Positions 6,585 to 14,736 of a stretch of 63,491 nucleotides of DNA are shown piece by piece. Made by a program: the position numbers and the translations under genes. Each line of letters starts with the position of its first letter. The stretch's first letter is position 1. The DNA lies in the IMG/VR virus record IMGVR_UViG_3300046005_001261, positions 1 to 63,491 of that record. One strand, 5' to 3'. The notes under the pieces are model-generated. The model was not told where the DNA came from. It saw only the letters and a list, made by a program, of their open reading frames with translations, and made no database searches. The DNA comes from a virus.

Positions 6585-6792
6585 ATCCGCAAATGACTTT
6601 TCATTGCATATAGAAACACTTGCGAACCAAAAAAATATTGGGGTAGTTGATGCTCTATTACAATATTGTAATGAAAATTTTATTGAACCTGAAGAGGTTA
6701 CTAAGTTAATTAATAAATCTTTAAAAGATAAACTTGAAATGCACTTTATAGATATGAATTATTTACCAAAGCAAGCTTTTTTAGATTTTTAA
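6577..6792 (+). CDS. Late-promoter coactivator-like small protein (possible gp33), 71 aa
   Basis: A 71-aa acidic protein that sits immediately before gp59, overlapping it by one base. It reads MFESANDFSLHIETLANQKN, then GVVDALLQYCNENFIEPEEV and TKLINKSLKDKLEMHFIDMN. In T4 and cyanophages, the small gene next to gp59 is gene 33, the sliding-clamp coactivator of late transcription. The DALLQYCNENFIEPEEVTKLI block resembles cyanophage gp33 in my recollection. Position and pattern support the call; I could not check an alignment. Confidence 0.5.
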   Translation: MFESANDFSLHIETLANQKNIGVVDALLQYCNENFIEPEEVTKLINKSLKDKLEMHFIDMNYLPKQAFLDF

Positions 6793-7424
6793 TGGATGGG
6801 TATTCAGCATATAAGTTCTATTTAGCTATTAGATTACATTATACTAGAGACTCATATGACGTCTTTAAAAATAGAGGTGTAGTAAAGTATTCTAGAGAGT
6901 TATTTGATAAAAGAAATGATAGATCATTATTTGAGAAACTCTCTAAAAAATATCCAAAGGAACCACAACTTATTCAGTTTTATGTATCTAATTTTGCATA
7001 TGGTAATGATTCTCCTGTATATGAATTATCACATGCCGAAACGTATTATACAAATTGGCTTAGACGTAAAGAAAGTATCACACAAGTATTTACAGATGAC
7101 CTAAATTGTATTATAATAGACTCAGAGAAAAATAAATTATCAAAGGAAGAAGTACTTGAGTTTGGTTTTTGTCAACCTCCAAGTATATTAACTCTTCTTA
7201 TTAGTAATAGAATTTCTCTAGAAACTGTGTGTATTCTTAATGACTTCATGGATTTAATTAGTACTTGGCATATGTCAGGTTATATGCAAACCATGTGGGA
7301 AAAGGATATACGCAGAATTTGCAAATCTAAACGGTTTGTAAAATATAATCGAGATAAGATAACATCGATTATAAATAACTTTGTAGAAGATTTAAATCAA
7401 CTACAATATACTACGCAAATATAA
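6792..7424 (+). CDS. gp59: gp59, loader of the gp41 replicative helicase
   Basis: At 210 aa it is close to T4 gp59 (217 aa). It shares the pattern of a YSAYKFYLAIRLHY helix, RELFDKRNDRSLFEKLSKKY, IQFYVSNFAYGND and a C-terminal all-helical half. In T4 it binds gp32-coated single strands at forks and loads gp41. It lies directly upstream of gp32, the same order as in T4. Its start overlaps the preceding stop by one base. Confidence 0.85.
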   Translation: MDGYSAYKFYLAIRLHYTRDSYDVFKNRGVVKYSRELFDKRNDRSLFEKLSKKYPKEPQLIQFYVSNFAYGNDSPVYELSHAETYYTNWLRRKESITQVFTDDLNCIIIDSEKNKLSKEEVLEFGFCQPPSILTLLISNRISLETVCILNDFMDLISTWHMSGYMQTMWEKDIRRICKSKRFVKYNRDKITSIINNFVEDLNQLQYTTQI

Positions 7425-7450
7425 ACATACTTCGCTAACAAGGAAAAATT

Positions 7451-8359
7451 ATGTCACTTGATATTACAGCTTTACGCAAATCCCGTTCAACTGATTTTGC
7501 TAAAATCACATCTGAAATCGATAAAATTTCAAATCCTCAATCTCAATCTAGAAACGATAATCGAGTTTGGAAACTTACCGTAGATAAAGCAGGCAATGGT
7601 ACTGCAACTATTCGTTTCTTGCCACGTATTGATGGTGATGAGAATGAATTACCTTGGGCTAAAGTATTCTCACATGGCTTTCAAGGTCCTACCGGTAAAT
7701 GGTATATTGAAAACAATCTGAATACTATTAACCTAGAAGATCCTGTTTCACAGTTAAATTCTCAATTGTGGAATTCAGGTATAGAAGCTAATAAAGAAAT
7801 TGCACGTAAACAAAAACGCCGATTATCATATTATGCAAATATATTAATAGTTTCTGATCCAAAGAATCCTGAAAATGAAGGTAAAGTTTTCATGTTTAAA
7901 TTTGGTAAGAAGATCTTCGATAAGATTATGGATAAAGCAAAACCTACTTTTGAAGATGAAACACCTATAAACGTATTTGATCTCTGGGATGGAGCTAATT
8001 TTAAACTGCGTCAACGTACAGTTGCTAGTTATCCTAATTATGATGAGTCTACATTTTCTGATTCAATTCCAGTAACAGAAAATGATGATACACTTGTGAA
8101 TATTATGAATTTACGACATAATTTACAAGAATGGTTATATCCAAGTAGTTTTAAAGATTATGATGTTTTAAAGAAAAAGTTAGATTCTGTTTTAGCAGGT
8201 GATAGTTATACACCAAAGACTGCTGAACAGATTGCTGAAGAGTTTGATGTACCTTCTGCTCCTAAAGTAACACAAGTTGCAAAACCTGTGTCTATATCAG
8301 TAACTGATGATGACGATGATACTATGGCCTATTTTGCTAAGTTAGCGGCTGAAGATTAA
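7451..8359 (+). CDS. gp32: gp32, single-stranded DNA-binding protein
   Basis: The 302-aa protein has the gp32 core: VWKLTVDKAGNGTATIRFLP (about 39-58), SHGFQGPTGKWYIEN (74-88), SYYANILIVSDPKNPENEGK (127-144) and FKFGKKIFDKIM (149-160). It ends in an acidic tail (DDDDD ... KLAAED) that in T4 binds partner proteins. The basic N-terminus (LRKSRST) matches the cooperativity region. The zinc site is missing: where T4 has CPVC this protein reads DPVS (97-100), and there is no cysteine at all. An intrinsic terminator follows at 8382. Confidence 0.93.
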   Translation: MSLDITALRKSRSTDFAKITSEIDKISNPQSQSRNDNRVWKLTVDKAGNGTATIRFLPRIDGDENELPWAKVFSHGFQGPTGKWYIENNLNTINLEDPVSQLNSQLWNSGIEANKEIARKQKRRLSYYANILIVSDPKNPENEGKVFMFKFGKKIFDKIMDKAKPTFEDETPINVFDLWDGANFKLRQRTVASYPNYDESTFSDSIPVTENDDTLVNIMNLRHNLQEWLYPSSFKDYDVLKKKLDSVLAGDSYTPKTAEQIAEEFDVPSAPKVTQVAKPVSISVTDDDDDTMAYFAKLAAED

Positions 8360-8381
8360 TCTTTAATTATCATAGTAATTT

Positions 8382-8406
8382 AAGGGGACTTTATGTCCCC
8401 TTTTTT
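8382..8406 (+). terminator. Intrinsic terminator after gp32
   Basis: AAGGGGAC and GTCCCCTT pair around TTTAT, with a run of T following. It closes the early/middle operon. The convergent minus-strand gene's stop codon lies in the T-run (8405-8407). Confidence 0.9.
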
Positions 8407-10087
8407 AATTAATTGCGTATGTACTTGAAATGTATCTAGATGATGTACTATCTGAACTTCTTACGGGTAATCTAACTGCAGTACTATTAACAGTACTATT
8501 AGATGTATTTACGGTAGGGGCTGATACAACTGTATTTCCTGCAGGTTGAGCAGCATCTTCTCTAGCAGATTCTGTAGCAACTGTTTTTGCTGTTACAACA
8601 TCAGCTGTCTTTGGTGTAATAGCTTCTGCATTTGGGCCTTTATTTAATTGTTCAAATCTTGCTACCATTTCTGGATTATCTTTCCAATTTTCACCTTTTT
8701 CATTTAAAATCATAGCTCGGCTTTTCAAAGCGTCTATTGATAATTCAGATATAGGTTTTTCGTCAATCTTTTTAAGAATTTTATCCTGTTTTTCAGCTTT
8801 TTCAGCTTTTTCTTTACGTTCTACTGATGGTCTAACATGATCTGATTCATACTTTTCAGGTACTTCCATTTTGTCAATTTTTAATGAATCTAATTTAACT
8901 GTACTATTCCACTTATCAATCATTGAATTTAAACCTTCAATAAGAGCTATTTGTACACTATTAATCATACCTTTAATAGTATCAATTGGATGAAATAGTG
9001 CATCATAATAATCTGCTATAATATCTTGGAATGAAAATGAATCTAAATCTTTTGATGCTTCATCAAATCCTAGTTTTTCCAATAACCAAGAAGCCATATC
9101 TTTAATTAGATCTGCTAATCCTCCAACAAGAGAATTCATAAATCCTGTGATTGCACCTTGAAATGCTCCGGCAACTCCTTCCTTTTCGTATCCTTCTATA
9201 GCACCTTTAACAGTATCCCATAATGTCATAATAATAGTAACTGGTAACATTAATTTACCAACTATTTTAGCAACAGCACCAAACATTTTACCAAATTTAC
9301 CTAGGTTTTCAGATATAGCAGTAAATATACCCTTTGATTCTTTTGCTGGAGTTAGTAAATCTTTTATTACTGTATATGCTTCCTCAAAAGGAGCAAAAAA
9401 GTTCTTAATTCCTGTTTTTAACCATTTAAATACTTTGGATATTTTAGATTCATCATCTATTTTGAATATAGACTTTATTTTGTTTAACGAGTTTTCAAAG
9501 AAGTCACCTAAAGATTTTAATTTCGTATCAAATATTTCTTTTAGTTTTAAACCGAGATCTCCAAATACTTTACGAATACTTTTAACTACTTCCGATAGTT
9601 CCTTTTTCATTAACTCAGGAGTAAACAGTTTCAACCAGAATTTAATATTTTTGACTTGGGCAACAATTGTACCTTGTAAAGCACCTAATGCAATACCTAT
9701 GCCGGCTATAATTGCTCCAAGTGAAAATCCTTCTTTAATATCTTGCTTTAATGATGGTTTAGTATTCTTTTCGATACCTTCTAATGCACCAATCATTCTT
9801 TCATTTGTCTTTGCTGCTTCTGCCTTTTCTTCATTGGTTGTTATAGGCATTGCCAAGAATTTATCTTTAATTTCTATCAAAGATTCTAAAATAGCATTTG
9901 ATATAAGATGAATATCACGTAATTGTTCAACTAATATATTGTCATCATCTAAAGCTTTCTTCTCTTCAATTAATTGTCCGAGTTCAATTAATTTAGAAGT
10001 TGTAAGAGTACCATGAATTTCATTGAGAGAAACTAATTGTTTCTCCAACAAATCTTGCATTGATCTTTGTGTAGGACGATTAGCCAT
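8405..10087 (-). CDS. gp29: Tape-measure-like tail protein (gp29 position)
   Basis: A 560-aa protein directly after gp51, overlapping it by eight bases. It starts MANRPTQRSMQDLLEKQLVS, has predicted coiled-coil and amphipathic stretches, and two hydrophobic regions: GFSLGAIIAGIGIALGALQG (about 121-140) and KIVGKLMLPVTIIMTLWDTV with GAFQGAITGFMNSLVGGLAD. The C-terminus is low in complexity (SAPTVNTSNSTVNSTA). This layout is typical of T4-like cyanophage tail length proteins, and T4 gp29 (590 aa) has the same size. Gene order supports the hub role; sequence similarity to T4 itself is not obvious. Confidence 0.65.
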   Translation of the reverse strand: MANRPTQRSMQDLLEKQLVSLNEIHGTLTTSKLIELGQLIEEKKALDDDNILVEQLRDIHLISNAILESLIEIKDKFLAMPITTNEEKAEAAKTNERMIGALEGIEKNTKPSLKQDIKEGFSLGAIIAGIGIALGALQGTIVAQVKNIKFWLKLFTPELMKKELSEVVKSIRKVFGDLGLKLKEIFDTKLKSLGDFFENSLNKIKSIFKIDDESKISKVFKWLKTGIKNFFAPFEEAYTVIKDLLTPAKESKGIFTAISENLGKFGKMFGAVAKIVGKLMLPVTIIMTLWDTVKGAIEGYEKEGVAGAFQGAITGFMNSLVGGLADLIKDMASWLLEKLGFDEASKDLDSFSFQDIIADYYDALFHPIDTIKGMINSVQIALIEGLNSMIDKWNSTVKLDSLKIDKMEVPEKYESDHVRPSVERKEKAEKAEKQDKILKKIDEKPISELSIDALKSRAMILNEKGENWKDNPEMVARFEQLNKGPNAEAITPKTADVVTAKTVATESAREDAAQPAGNTVVSAPTVNTSNSTVNSTAVRLPVRSSDSTSSRYISSTYAIN

Positions 10088-10241
10088 TTTGTTTACTCTG
10101 AATCCTTTGTTTTTCTTCTTCCAAATAGTTTATTAACAAAGCAACATATATTTCTTTCTCAAATGGTATTAAATTTTCTATCTCTGCCAACGAATATTTG
10201 TGGTGTTGCATTAAAGCAAAATTCATTTTATAATAATTCAT
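10080..10241 (-). CDS. gp51: gp51, baseplate hub assembly catalyst
   Basis: A 53-aa gene between gp26 and the tape-measure gene. It reads MNYYKMNFALMQHHKYSLAE, then a helix with IENLIPFEKEIYVALLINYL and a basic end QRIQSKQNG. The LxxxENMIPFEREIY-type helix is the hallmark of the short gp51 proteins that follow gp26 in T4-like phages. In T4, gp51 is needed to build the hub but is not in the virion. Overlap with the next start (eight bases) shows coupling. Confidence 0.78.
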   Translation of the reverse strand: MNYYKMNFALMQHHKYSLAEIENLIPFEKEIYVALLINYLEEEKQRIQSKQNG

Positions 10242-10264
10242 CAATGATTCGTGGCAAAGATTTA

Positions 10265-10978
10265 CTAGAAAAAAGATTGTATACCACTCAAGGTTGCTTC
10301 ATTATGGGCATTGCATATTGGACATGTATATTCAATATCTTTACTAATTTTTGGCATAGTTTCAAAGAACTTCTGAAGTTTACCAAATTGTTCTGTTGTT
10401 AAGTTATTTAAAAATTCTTTTAATTCGGTTTGAGTTGTATCACTTGCATGATATAATTGTTCATCATCATATATGTAATCAATACAATCAATAATAATTT
10501 TAAATATGTCATCTACATTATTTGTACTGATATCTTCTAATTTCTTAATTATATTAATACTTGGGTATTTTAATACAATACCTACATTATTAAATAACTC
10601 TATTTTATTAGTATGTTCAGGATCTTTTTTTACTTCAAGTTGGGTCAAATCAAACTTAACTGTTACTTTTGCTTTTGGATCATCACACTGTTGACATTTA
10701 AAAACTAATTCAACTTCTTCGCCGACTGACTTTGCTCTAATTTGAGTAAAGATATACTCAAGGTCAAACATCGCTAATTTATTAATATCAATGTCATCTT
10801 TTATACAAGACTTAATAACTTCTTGCAAAGTATTGACCATTATATTTGGATCTTCACTTTGTTGCGCAATCAATAATGCCTTTTCTTCTTTTACTAGAAA
10901 TGACCTATACTTTACTTCTTTATTTGTTGAAGGTATAGTTAATTGATATATAGGTGTACTATTAACCGGCAATGCCAT
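10265..10978 (-). CDS. gp26: gp26, baseplate hub subunit
   Basis: The 237-aa protein starts MALPVNSTPIYQLTIPSTNK and continues YRSFLVKEEKALLIAQQSED, the conserved N-terminal block of T4-like gp26. It carries two CxxC pairs, FKCQQCDD (near 127-131) and TCPICNAHN near the C-terminus, likely a zinc site. In T4, gp26 is part of the central hub and spike assembly. It lies upstream of gp51 as in T4. Confidence 0.85.
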   Translation of the reverse strand: MALPVNSTPIYQLTIPSTNKEVKYRSFLVKEEKALLIAQQSEDPNIMVNTLQEVIKSCIKDDIDINKLAMFDLEYIFTQIRAKSVGEEVELVFKCQQCDDPKAKVTVKFDLTQLEVKKDPEHTNKIELFNNVGIVLKYPSINIIKKLEDISTNNVDDIFKIIIDCIDYIYDDEQLYHASDTTQTELKEFLNNLTTEQFGKLQKFFETMPKISKDIEYTCPICNAHNEATLSGIQSFF

Positions 10979-10982
10979 TGTA

Positions 10983-11414
10983 TTATTCTCCTTTATGCAT
11001 ATTATGAATCATTGTTGCCAAGTCGTTAGTACTTCCAACAAATATAGCATTGTTAGTAACCTGACTTGCGGGTTCTTCTTTTTTCTTTCCTGTACCGGAT
11101 AGTTTTTGTTTCTGTGCATGCACATCTAACAATTGTTGGTTCATATCAGCAACTTGCTTCATTAATGTACCAACAACTTCGTATGCTCGAGGATGTTCGC
11201 TTTGTTTAGCTACCTCGATCATATCATAAAGGGCCGACCTCCCTGTCGATAACAACTCCTTAATATTACCACGTACGTGATCGAAATCATTTTCGATATA
11301 TTCGTCCTGAGTTCCTTTGGGAGTAGGAACTATATCGTCAATACGTGGAATTATATTAGTATATTCTATGTTTTCCAAGTCAAATACTTCTGATAATTTA
11401 TCATTCATTTTCAT
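10983..11414 (-). CDS. gp16: gp16, small terminase subunit
   Basis: The 143-aa protein matches the shape of cyanophage-type gp16. It has an N-terminal acidic stretch (MNDKLSEVFDLENIE), DFDHVRGNIKELLSTGRSAL, AKQSEHPRAYEVVGTLMKQV and QQLLDVHAQKQKL. The long central antiparallel helices form the ring that recognises DNA for packaging. It ends VTNNAIFVGSTNDLATMI, also conserved. The start could be either of two methionines, 11414 or 11408. It is unusual that it sits in the hub gene block, 35 kb from gp17. Confidence 0.82.
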   Translation of the reverse strand: MKMNDKLSEVFDLENIEYTNIIPRIDDIVPTPKGTQDEYIENDFDHVRGNIKELLSTGRSALYDMIEVAKQSEHPRAYEVVGTLMKQVADMNQQLLDVHAQKQKLSGTGKKKEEPASQVTNNAIFVGSTNDLATMIHNMHKGE

Positions 11415-11422
11415 TGTAATAT

Positions 11423-12115
11423 TTATGCGTTATAACCAGCAATTGTTGTAAGTTTATTTTGTAAACCGGTTAAACCATAATTCATTAGTAAACCTCCTAC
11501 AGGAGAACTTGCAATTCCATTGAATACTCCGGCAATTTCGGAAAATAATCCATCATTTGTTTTATTTAATAAATCTGTATCGTCATATGTATATCCACCA
11601 ATTGGTATCCAATACTTATATGCTAAAGTTACTGATAGTTTCATTAAGTCTTTTGAGGCTGAATCCATTTGAATAGCACCTACTGTTTTAGGATAGCATT
11701 CTCTTAACTCAACCATATATTTAGTTTTACTTGCAATATCTTCTACACCAATTTGTATAGGTTTTATATAGTTTGCATAATAATTAAATGATCTTGTAAC
11801 TGGATTTTGTATACTATATTGCCAATCATCAAAGTATTTCTTTACCTTCATTTCATTGTCTACATAAAATGAAAGAGAAAGGTTATCATACATTCTTTGA
11901 TAAGGAGCTTCTCTTGTTTCACCATACGTTAGATTTGGCGCAGTATTATAATTTAATCCTGGTATTTGTACTTGGTCACAAAACATAGAAACTAGTTTTG
12001 GATCTTTGTTTTCATTAGTGTCTGATAAAATTAATGGCATAATAACTGAATATCGTGCAGTTCTCATTAACCCAGATACTTTTACTTCCGATATAAAATC
12101 TGATAGTAGACTCAT
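11423..12115 (-). CDS. gp54: gp54, baseplate tail-tube initiator (tube-like fold)
   Basis: I choose ATG at 12115: it forms a TAATG overlap with the upstream stop and has AAGGA before it, whereas a longer reading would need TTG. The 230-aa protein is a tail-tube paralogue: FCDQVQIPGLNYNTAPNLTY, then YDNLSLSFYVDNEMKVKKYF, DDWQYSIQNP and the YPKTVGAIQMD block also found in tube proteins. In T4, gp54 caps the hub and nucleates gp19 tube growth. gp48 is encoded nearby on the other strand. Confidence 0.72.
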   Translation of the reverse strand: MSLLSDFISEVKVSGLMRTARYSVIMPLILSDTNENKDPKLVSMFCDQVQIPGLNYNTAPNLTYGETREAPYQRMYDNLSLSFYVDNEMKVKKYFDDWQYSIQNPVTRSFNYYANYIKPIQIGVEDIASKTKYMVELRECYPKTVGAIQMDSASKDLMKLSVTLAYKYWIPIGGYTYDDTDLLNKTNDGLFSEIAGVFNGIASSPVGGLLMNYGLTGLQNKLTTIAGYNA

Positions 12116-12720
12116 TAATTCATCATCCTTTTTGACTCTTGCCAAACTTTAGCCTTGTTAGCACCTACAAATCCTTCTACTGGTAACATCATAGCAGTTG
12201 CCCAATTGTTGGCTGTAATTTCTCTGCATTGAGTACGTATATGCGAGTTTAAATATCTATGAATACATGGTTCTGCAAATTTAAACTTCGATATACCGGA
12301 TATCAATTGCCAAGAATATCTCAACCTAGTATTTTCATCCATATTCTTATTAGTTGCAAATACCATCATCTTATCAAGAAGTTTAATTCTTAATTGATAA
12401 GGTAGATAATGGAAATTTAATCCATAAAATCCATCTTTAGTTTTCTCATATGGAAACACTAAAGGAAACATATCCCAATATGGTAATGTTGATTTATGTT
12501 TAGCATCATATCTGTACAAATATAATTTTCCCGGCATTATTTTACCAATAGAGGTAAATTGTGGAGCAGTCTTTAATACATTACTACCATTTATATGTTG
12601 ATGATGTAATAGCAATATCTGCTGATCAAACCAAGATTTACTTGCTCTAGATGCTTGGGGTAGACTATATTTGTTTTTCTCAAATACATCTAACATTGTA
12701 GGTTCTTTTATATTTGCCAT
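12115..12720 (-). CDS. Conserved T4-like virion assembly protein, function unknown
   Basis: A 201-aa protein between gp4 and gp54. The middle reads GKIMPGKLYLYRYDAKHKST, then LPYWDMFPLVFPYEK and GFYGLNFHYLPYQLRIKLLD, a conserved signature I associate with T4-like cyanophages. In those phages it lies among structural genes and has no agreed role; some annotations suggest a DNA-end or tail function. The position in a head-completion and baseplate block supports a late assembly role. I do not assign a T4 gene number. Confidence 0.7.
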   Translation of the reverse strand: MANIKEPTMLDVFEKNKYSLPQASRASKSWFDQQILLLHHQHINGSNVLKTAPQFTSIGKIMPGKLYLYRYDAKHKSTLPYWDMFPLVFPYEKTKDGFYGLNFHYLPYQLRIKLLDKMMVFATNKNMDENTRLRYSWQLISGISKFKFAEPCIHRYLNSHIRTQCREITANNWATAMMLPVEGFVGANKAKVWQESKRMMN

Positions 12721-12723
12721 ATA

Positions 12724-13173
12724 CTATTTATAAGATAATCCAAGATGATGTTCGGTTAATATTACAAATTCCCAACTACGATCTAAAGCGTATTTCTTTG
12801 CTGCATCCCATTTAGATTGATTTTTCATGAATGTCATTGATTCATTTAAGTATCTTTTAGTTTGTCTTCCTGGATATTTAGGCGGCATTGTTTGACCGTG
12901 AGGTTTGATTTCCACTAAATATGTTTTAAGTTTGCCTTCTTTATTTCGTATTTGTATCCTAAAATCTAAAAAGTATCTATGCCATTTATTATCAGTAGCG
13001 CATATATAAGGAACAACTGTTTCTTCAGATTGCCAATTAATAACCGAATTTGAACCATCGCACCAATTCATAAATTTTAATTCCCAGGATGATCTAAAAA
13101 CAACATTAGTAGGATCACCTATATATTTGTTTGGATATTTTGGTTTATAAATTCCCTGATGATACTTCGCCAT
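12724..13173 (-). CDS. gp4: gp4, head completion protein
   Basis: The 149-aa protein has the T4 gp4 (gp50/65) pattern and length (150 aa): MAKYHQGIYKPKYPNKYIGD, VVFRSSWELKFMNWCDG, SEETVVPYICATDNKWHRYF, LDFRIQI and TYLVEIKPHGQT, then RQTKRYLNE. The E, D and ExK residues resemble a PD-(D/E)XK nuclease fold, and phage head-completion proteins of this type have been linked to nuclease-like domains. It should act when the filled head is joined to the tail. The late promoter at 13204-13211 lies just upstream. Confidence 0.88.
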   Translation of the reverse strand: MAKYHQGIYKPKYPNKYIGDPTNVVFRSSWELKFMNWCDGSNSVINWQSEETVVPYICATDNKWHRYFLDFRIQIRNKEGKLKTYLVEIKPHGQTMPPKYPGRQTKRYLNESMTFMKNQSKWDAAKKYALDRSWEFVILTEHHLGLSYK

Positions 13174-13178
13174 TTTAA

Positions 13179-13186
13179 TATAAATA
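13179..13186 (+). promoter_or_regulatory. Late promoter TATAAATA for gp48 operon
   Basis: Perfect TATAAATA followed by AG, 37 bases before gp48. It lies inside the 5' leader of the opposing gp4 gene. Confidence 0.7.
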
Positions 13187-13203
13187 AGTAAATAAAACCA
13201 TAA

Positions 13204-13211
13204 TATTTATA
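13204..13211 (-). promoter_or_regulatory. Late promoter TATAAATA for gp4 operon
   Basis: Minus-strand TATAAATA about 31 bases before the gp4 start. It faces the promoter at 13179-13186, so the two transcripts would overlap near 13192-13198. Confidence 0.7.
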
Positions 13212-13222
13212 GGTTCATAATA

Positions 13223-14245
13223 ATGTCATATTTAGATTACACAAATGACAAGTACGATATTACCAGTTTATCATATCCGGCAGATCTTCAATCTCCGGAA
13301 TATGGTGGTAATATGGTTGTGCTTTACATTAATGTTGCTACAGCATCTAAGTTTTTACCTCCACCAAATCAAACATATGATATGAAAGATTTGGATATTT
13401 CTAGAGATAGAGGATTACTTATAGGTAGACCTATTTCTAATATAAATGCTGCTATTTCTGGAGCATTAAATACAGCTATGGGAGGTCTTTTTGCGGGCGC
13501 AATAGGTGGATTCGCAAGTATTGCGACAGGTGCTACTGCTATTGGTGGCGCAGCGGCTTGGGTTGCAGGTGATATAGCAGGAACTACTACTAGAGAGCAA
13601 AAAAGATTAAAAACTGCAATTGCTCTACATATGCCCAATACATTAAATATTAGATATGCTACTTCTTGGTCAGAAGAAGACACCGGAACTACAGAAGCAT
13701 TATCTCAAATAGGTGAAGATGCTATTGGTTTGTTAAAATCTTTAACATCTGTAAAGTTATCCAATATGGTTGACGATGGTAAATCTATTTTAGCATCTGA
13801 AGCATTACAAAAAATGGGTACTATATCTGCAAGAACTGGTTTGGCAGGTAATCCAAAGAGAGAAATGGTATTTAAGGGTGTTGACTTTAGAACATTTTCC
13901 TTTGATTACAATTTCTTTCCAAGAGATGAAAAAGAAGCTGAACATGTATATAATATAATTTATCAGTTGAAATTTCATATGTTACCTGAATATAAGAATG
14001 ATACAAATAATTTTTTATATGTTTATCCCTCTGAGTTTGATATAAGTTACTTTTCAGGAAATGGACTTAATCAATATATTCATAGACATCCTTCATGCGT
14101 ATTGACAGACTTAATTGTAAACTATACTCCAAACGGTAATTTTACTACATTTGCAAATGGTATGCCTACACAAATTGCTATCACTATGTCATTTAAAGAA
14201 CTTACATCTCCAACAAAAGAAGCTATACAAGATAGAGGTTACTAA
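13223..14245 (+). CDS. gp48: gp48, baseplate tail-tube cap
   Basis: The 340-aa protein (T4 gp48: 364) carries a glycine/alanine-rich hydrophobic insert (INAAISGALNTAMGGLFAGA and following, about 74-120). The conserved tube-cap block FKGVDFRTFSFDYNFFPRDE is followed by HMLPEYKN, YPSEFDISYF and an end block FTTFANGMPTQIAITMSFKE. In T4, gp48 and gp54 sit on the hub and start the tail tube. It overlaps gp53 through TAATG. Confidence 0.83.
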   Translation: MSYLDYTNDKYDITSLSYPADLQSPEYGGNMVVLYINVATASKFLPPPNQTYDMKDLDISRDRGLLIGRPISNINAAISGALNTAMGGLFAGAIGGFASIATGATAIGGAAAWVAGDIAGTTTREQKRLKTAIALHMPNTLNIRYATSWSEEDTGTTEALSQIGEDAIGLLKSLTSVKLSNMVDDGKSILASEALQKMGTISARTGLAGNPKREMVFKGVDFRTFSFDYNFFPRDEKEAEHVYNIIYQLKFHMLPEYKNDTNNFLYVYPSEFDISYFSGNGLNQYIHRHPSCVLTDLIVNYTPNGNFTTFANGMPTQIAITMSFKELTSPTKEAIQDRGY

Positions 14246-14736
14246 TGTACTTTAAGAATTTTCCTAATATGATATATGATTTTGATATAGGTGGTAAAGA
14301 TACTGCTATATACTTAAGAGATATTACTCGTAATATTAGATTTCGTAGAGATGTACTAGCAAATATAACTATATACGATGAGTATGATATAGTAGATAAT
14401 GAAACACCTGAACATATAGCAGAAAAGTTATATGGTAATCCAAACTATCATTGGATAATTATGTTAGTAAATGAAAAATATGATTATCTTAATGACTTTC
14501 CATTATCATATTATGATTTAGAAAAGCATATTATTAATTCATATGGTACTACTATGCATAATATACATCATTATGAAGATAGTAATGGATATATTGTAGA
14601 TTCTACAAGTGCAGGTGTTTCTTCTATTACTAACTATCAATATGAAGAGTTACTTAATGAATCTAAAAGAAGAATAAAAGTTGTACCAAAAGGCATCATT
14701 GAACAAATAATAACTGAATTTAAGAAAATAATATAA
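14245..14736 (+). CDS. gp53: gp53, baseplate wedge protein
   Basis: The 163-aa protein has the gp53 N-terminus MYFKNFPNMIYDFD and the central LysM-like segment ETPEHIAEKLYGNPNYHWII with MLVNEKYDYLNDFPLS. T4 gp53 (196 aa) joins neighbouring wedges into the hexagonal baseplate. The gene is coupled on both sides by one-base TAATG overlaps, showing a single operon gp48-gp53-gp27-gp5. Confidence 0.85.
   Translation: MYFKNFPNMIYDFDIGGKDTAIYLRDITRNIRFRRDVLANITIYDEYDIVDNETPEHIAEKLYGNPNYHWIIMLVNEKYDYLNDFPLSYYDLEKHIINSYGTTMHNIHHYEDSNGYIVDSTSAGVSSITNYQYEELLNESKRRIKVVPKGIIEQIITEFKKII

Noticed and set aside
9435-9911. A 158-codon plus-strand frame inside the tape-measure-like gene
   Set aside because: Antisense shadow of a well-supported minus-strand gene, no ribosome site.
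10067-10402. A 111-codon plus-strand frame across gp51 and gp26
   Set aside because: It runs antisense to the recognisable gp51 and the end of gp26.
11420-11427. CATAAATA on the minus strand before gp16 as a late promoter
   Set aside because: It would start transcription at or inside the start codon, leaving no ribosome site; the first base also mismatches.
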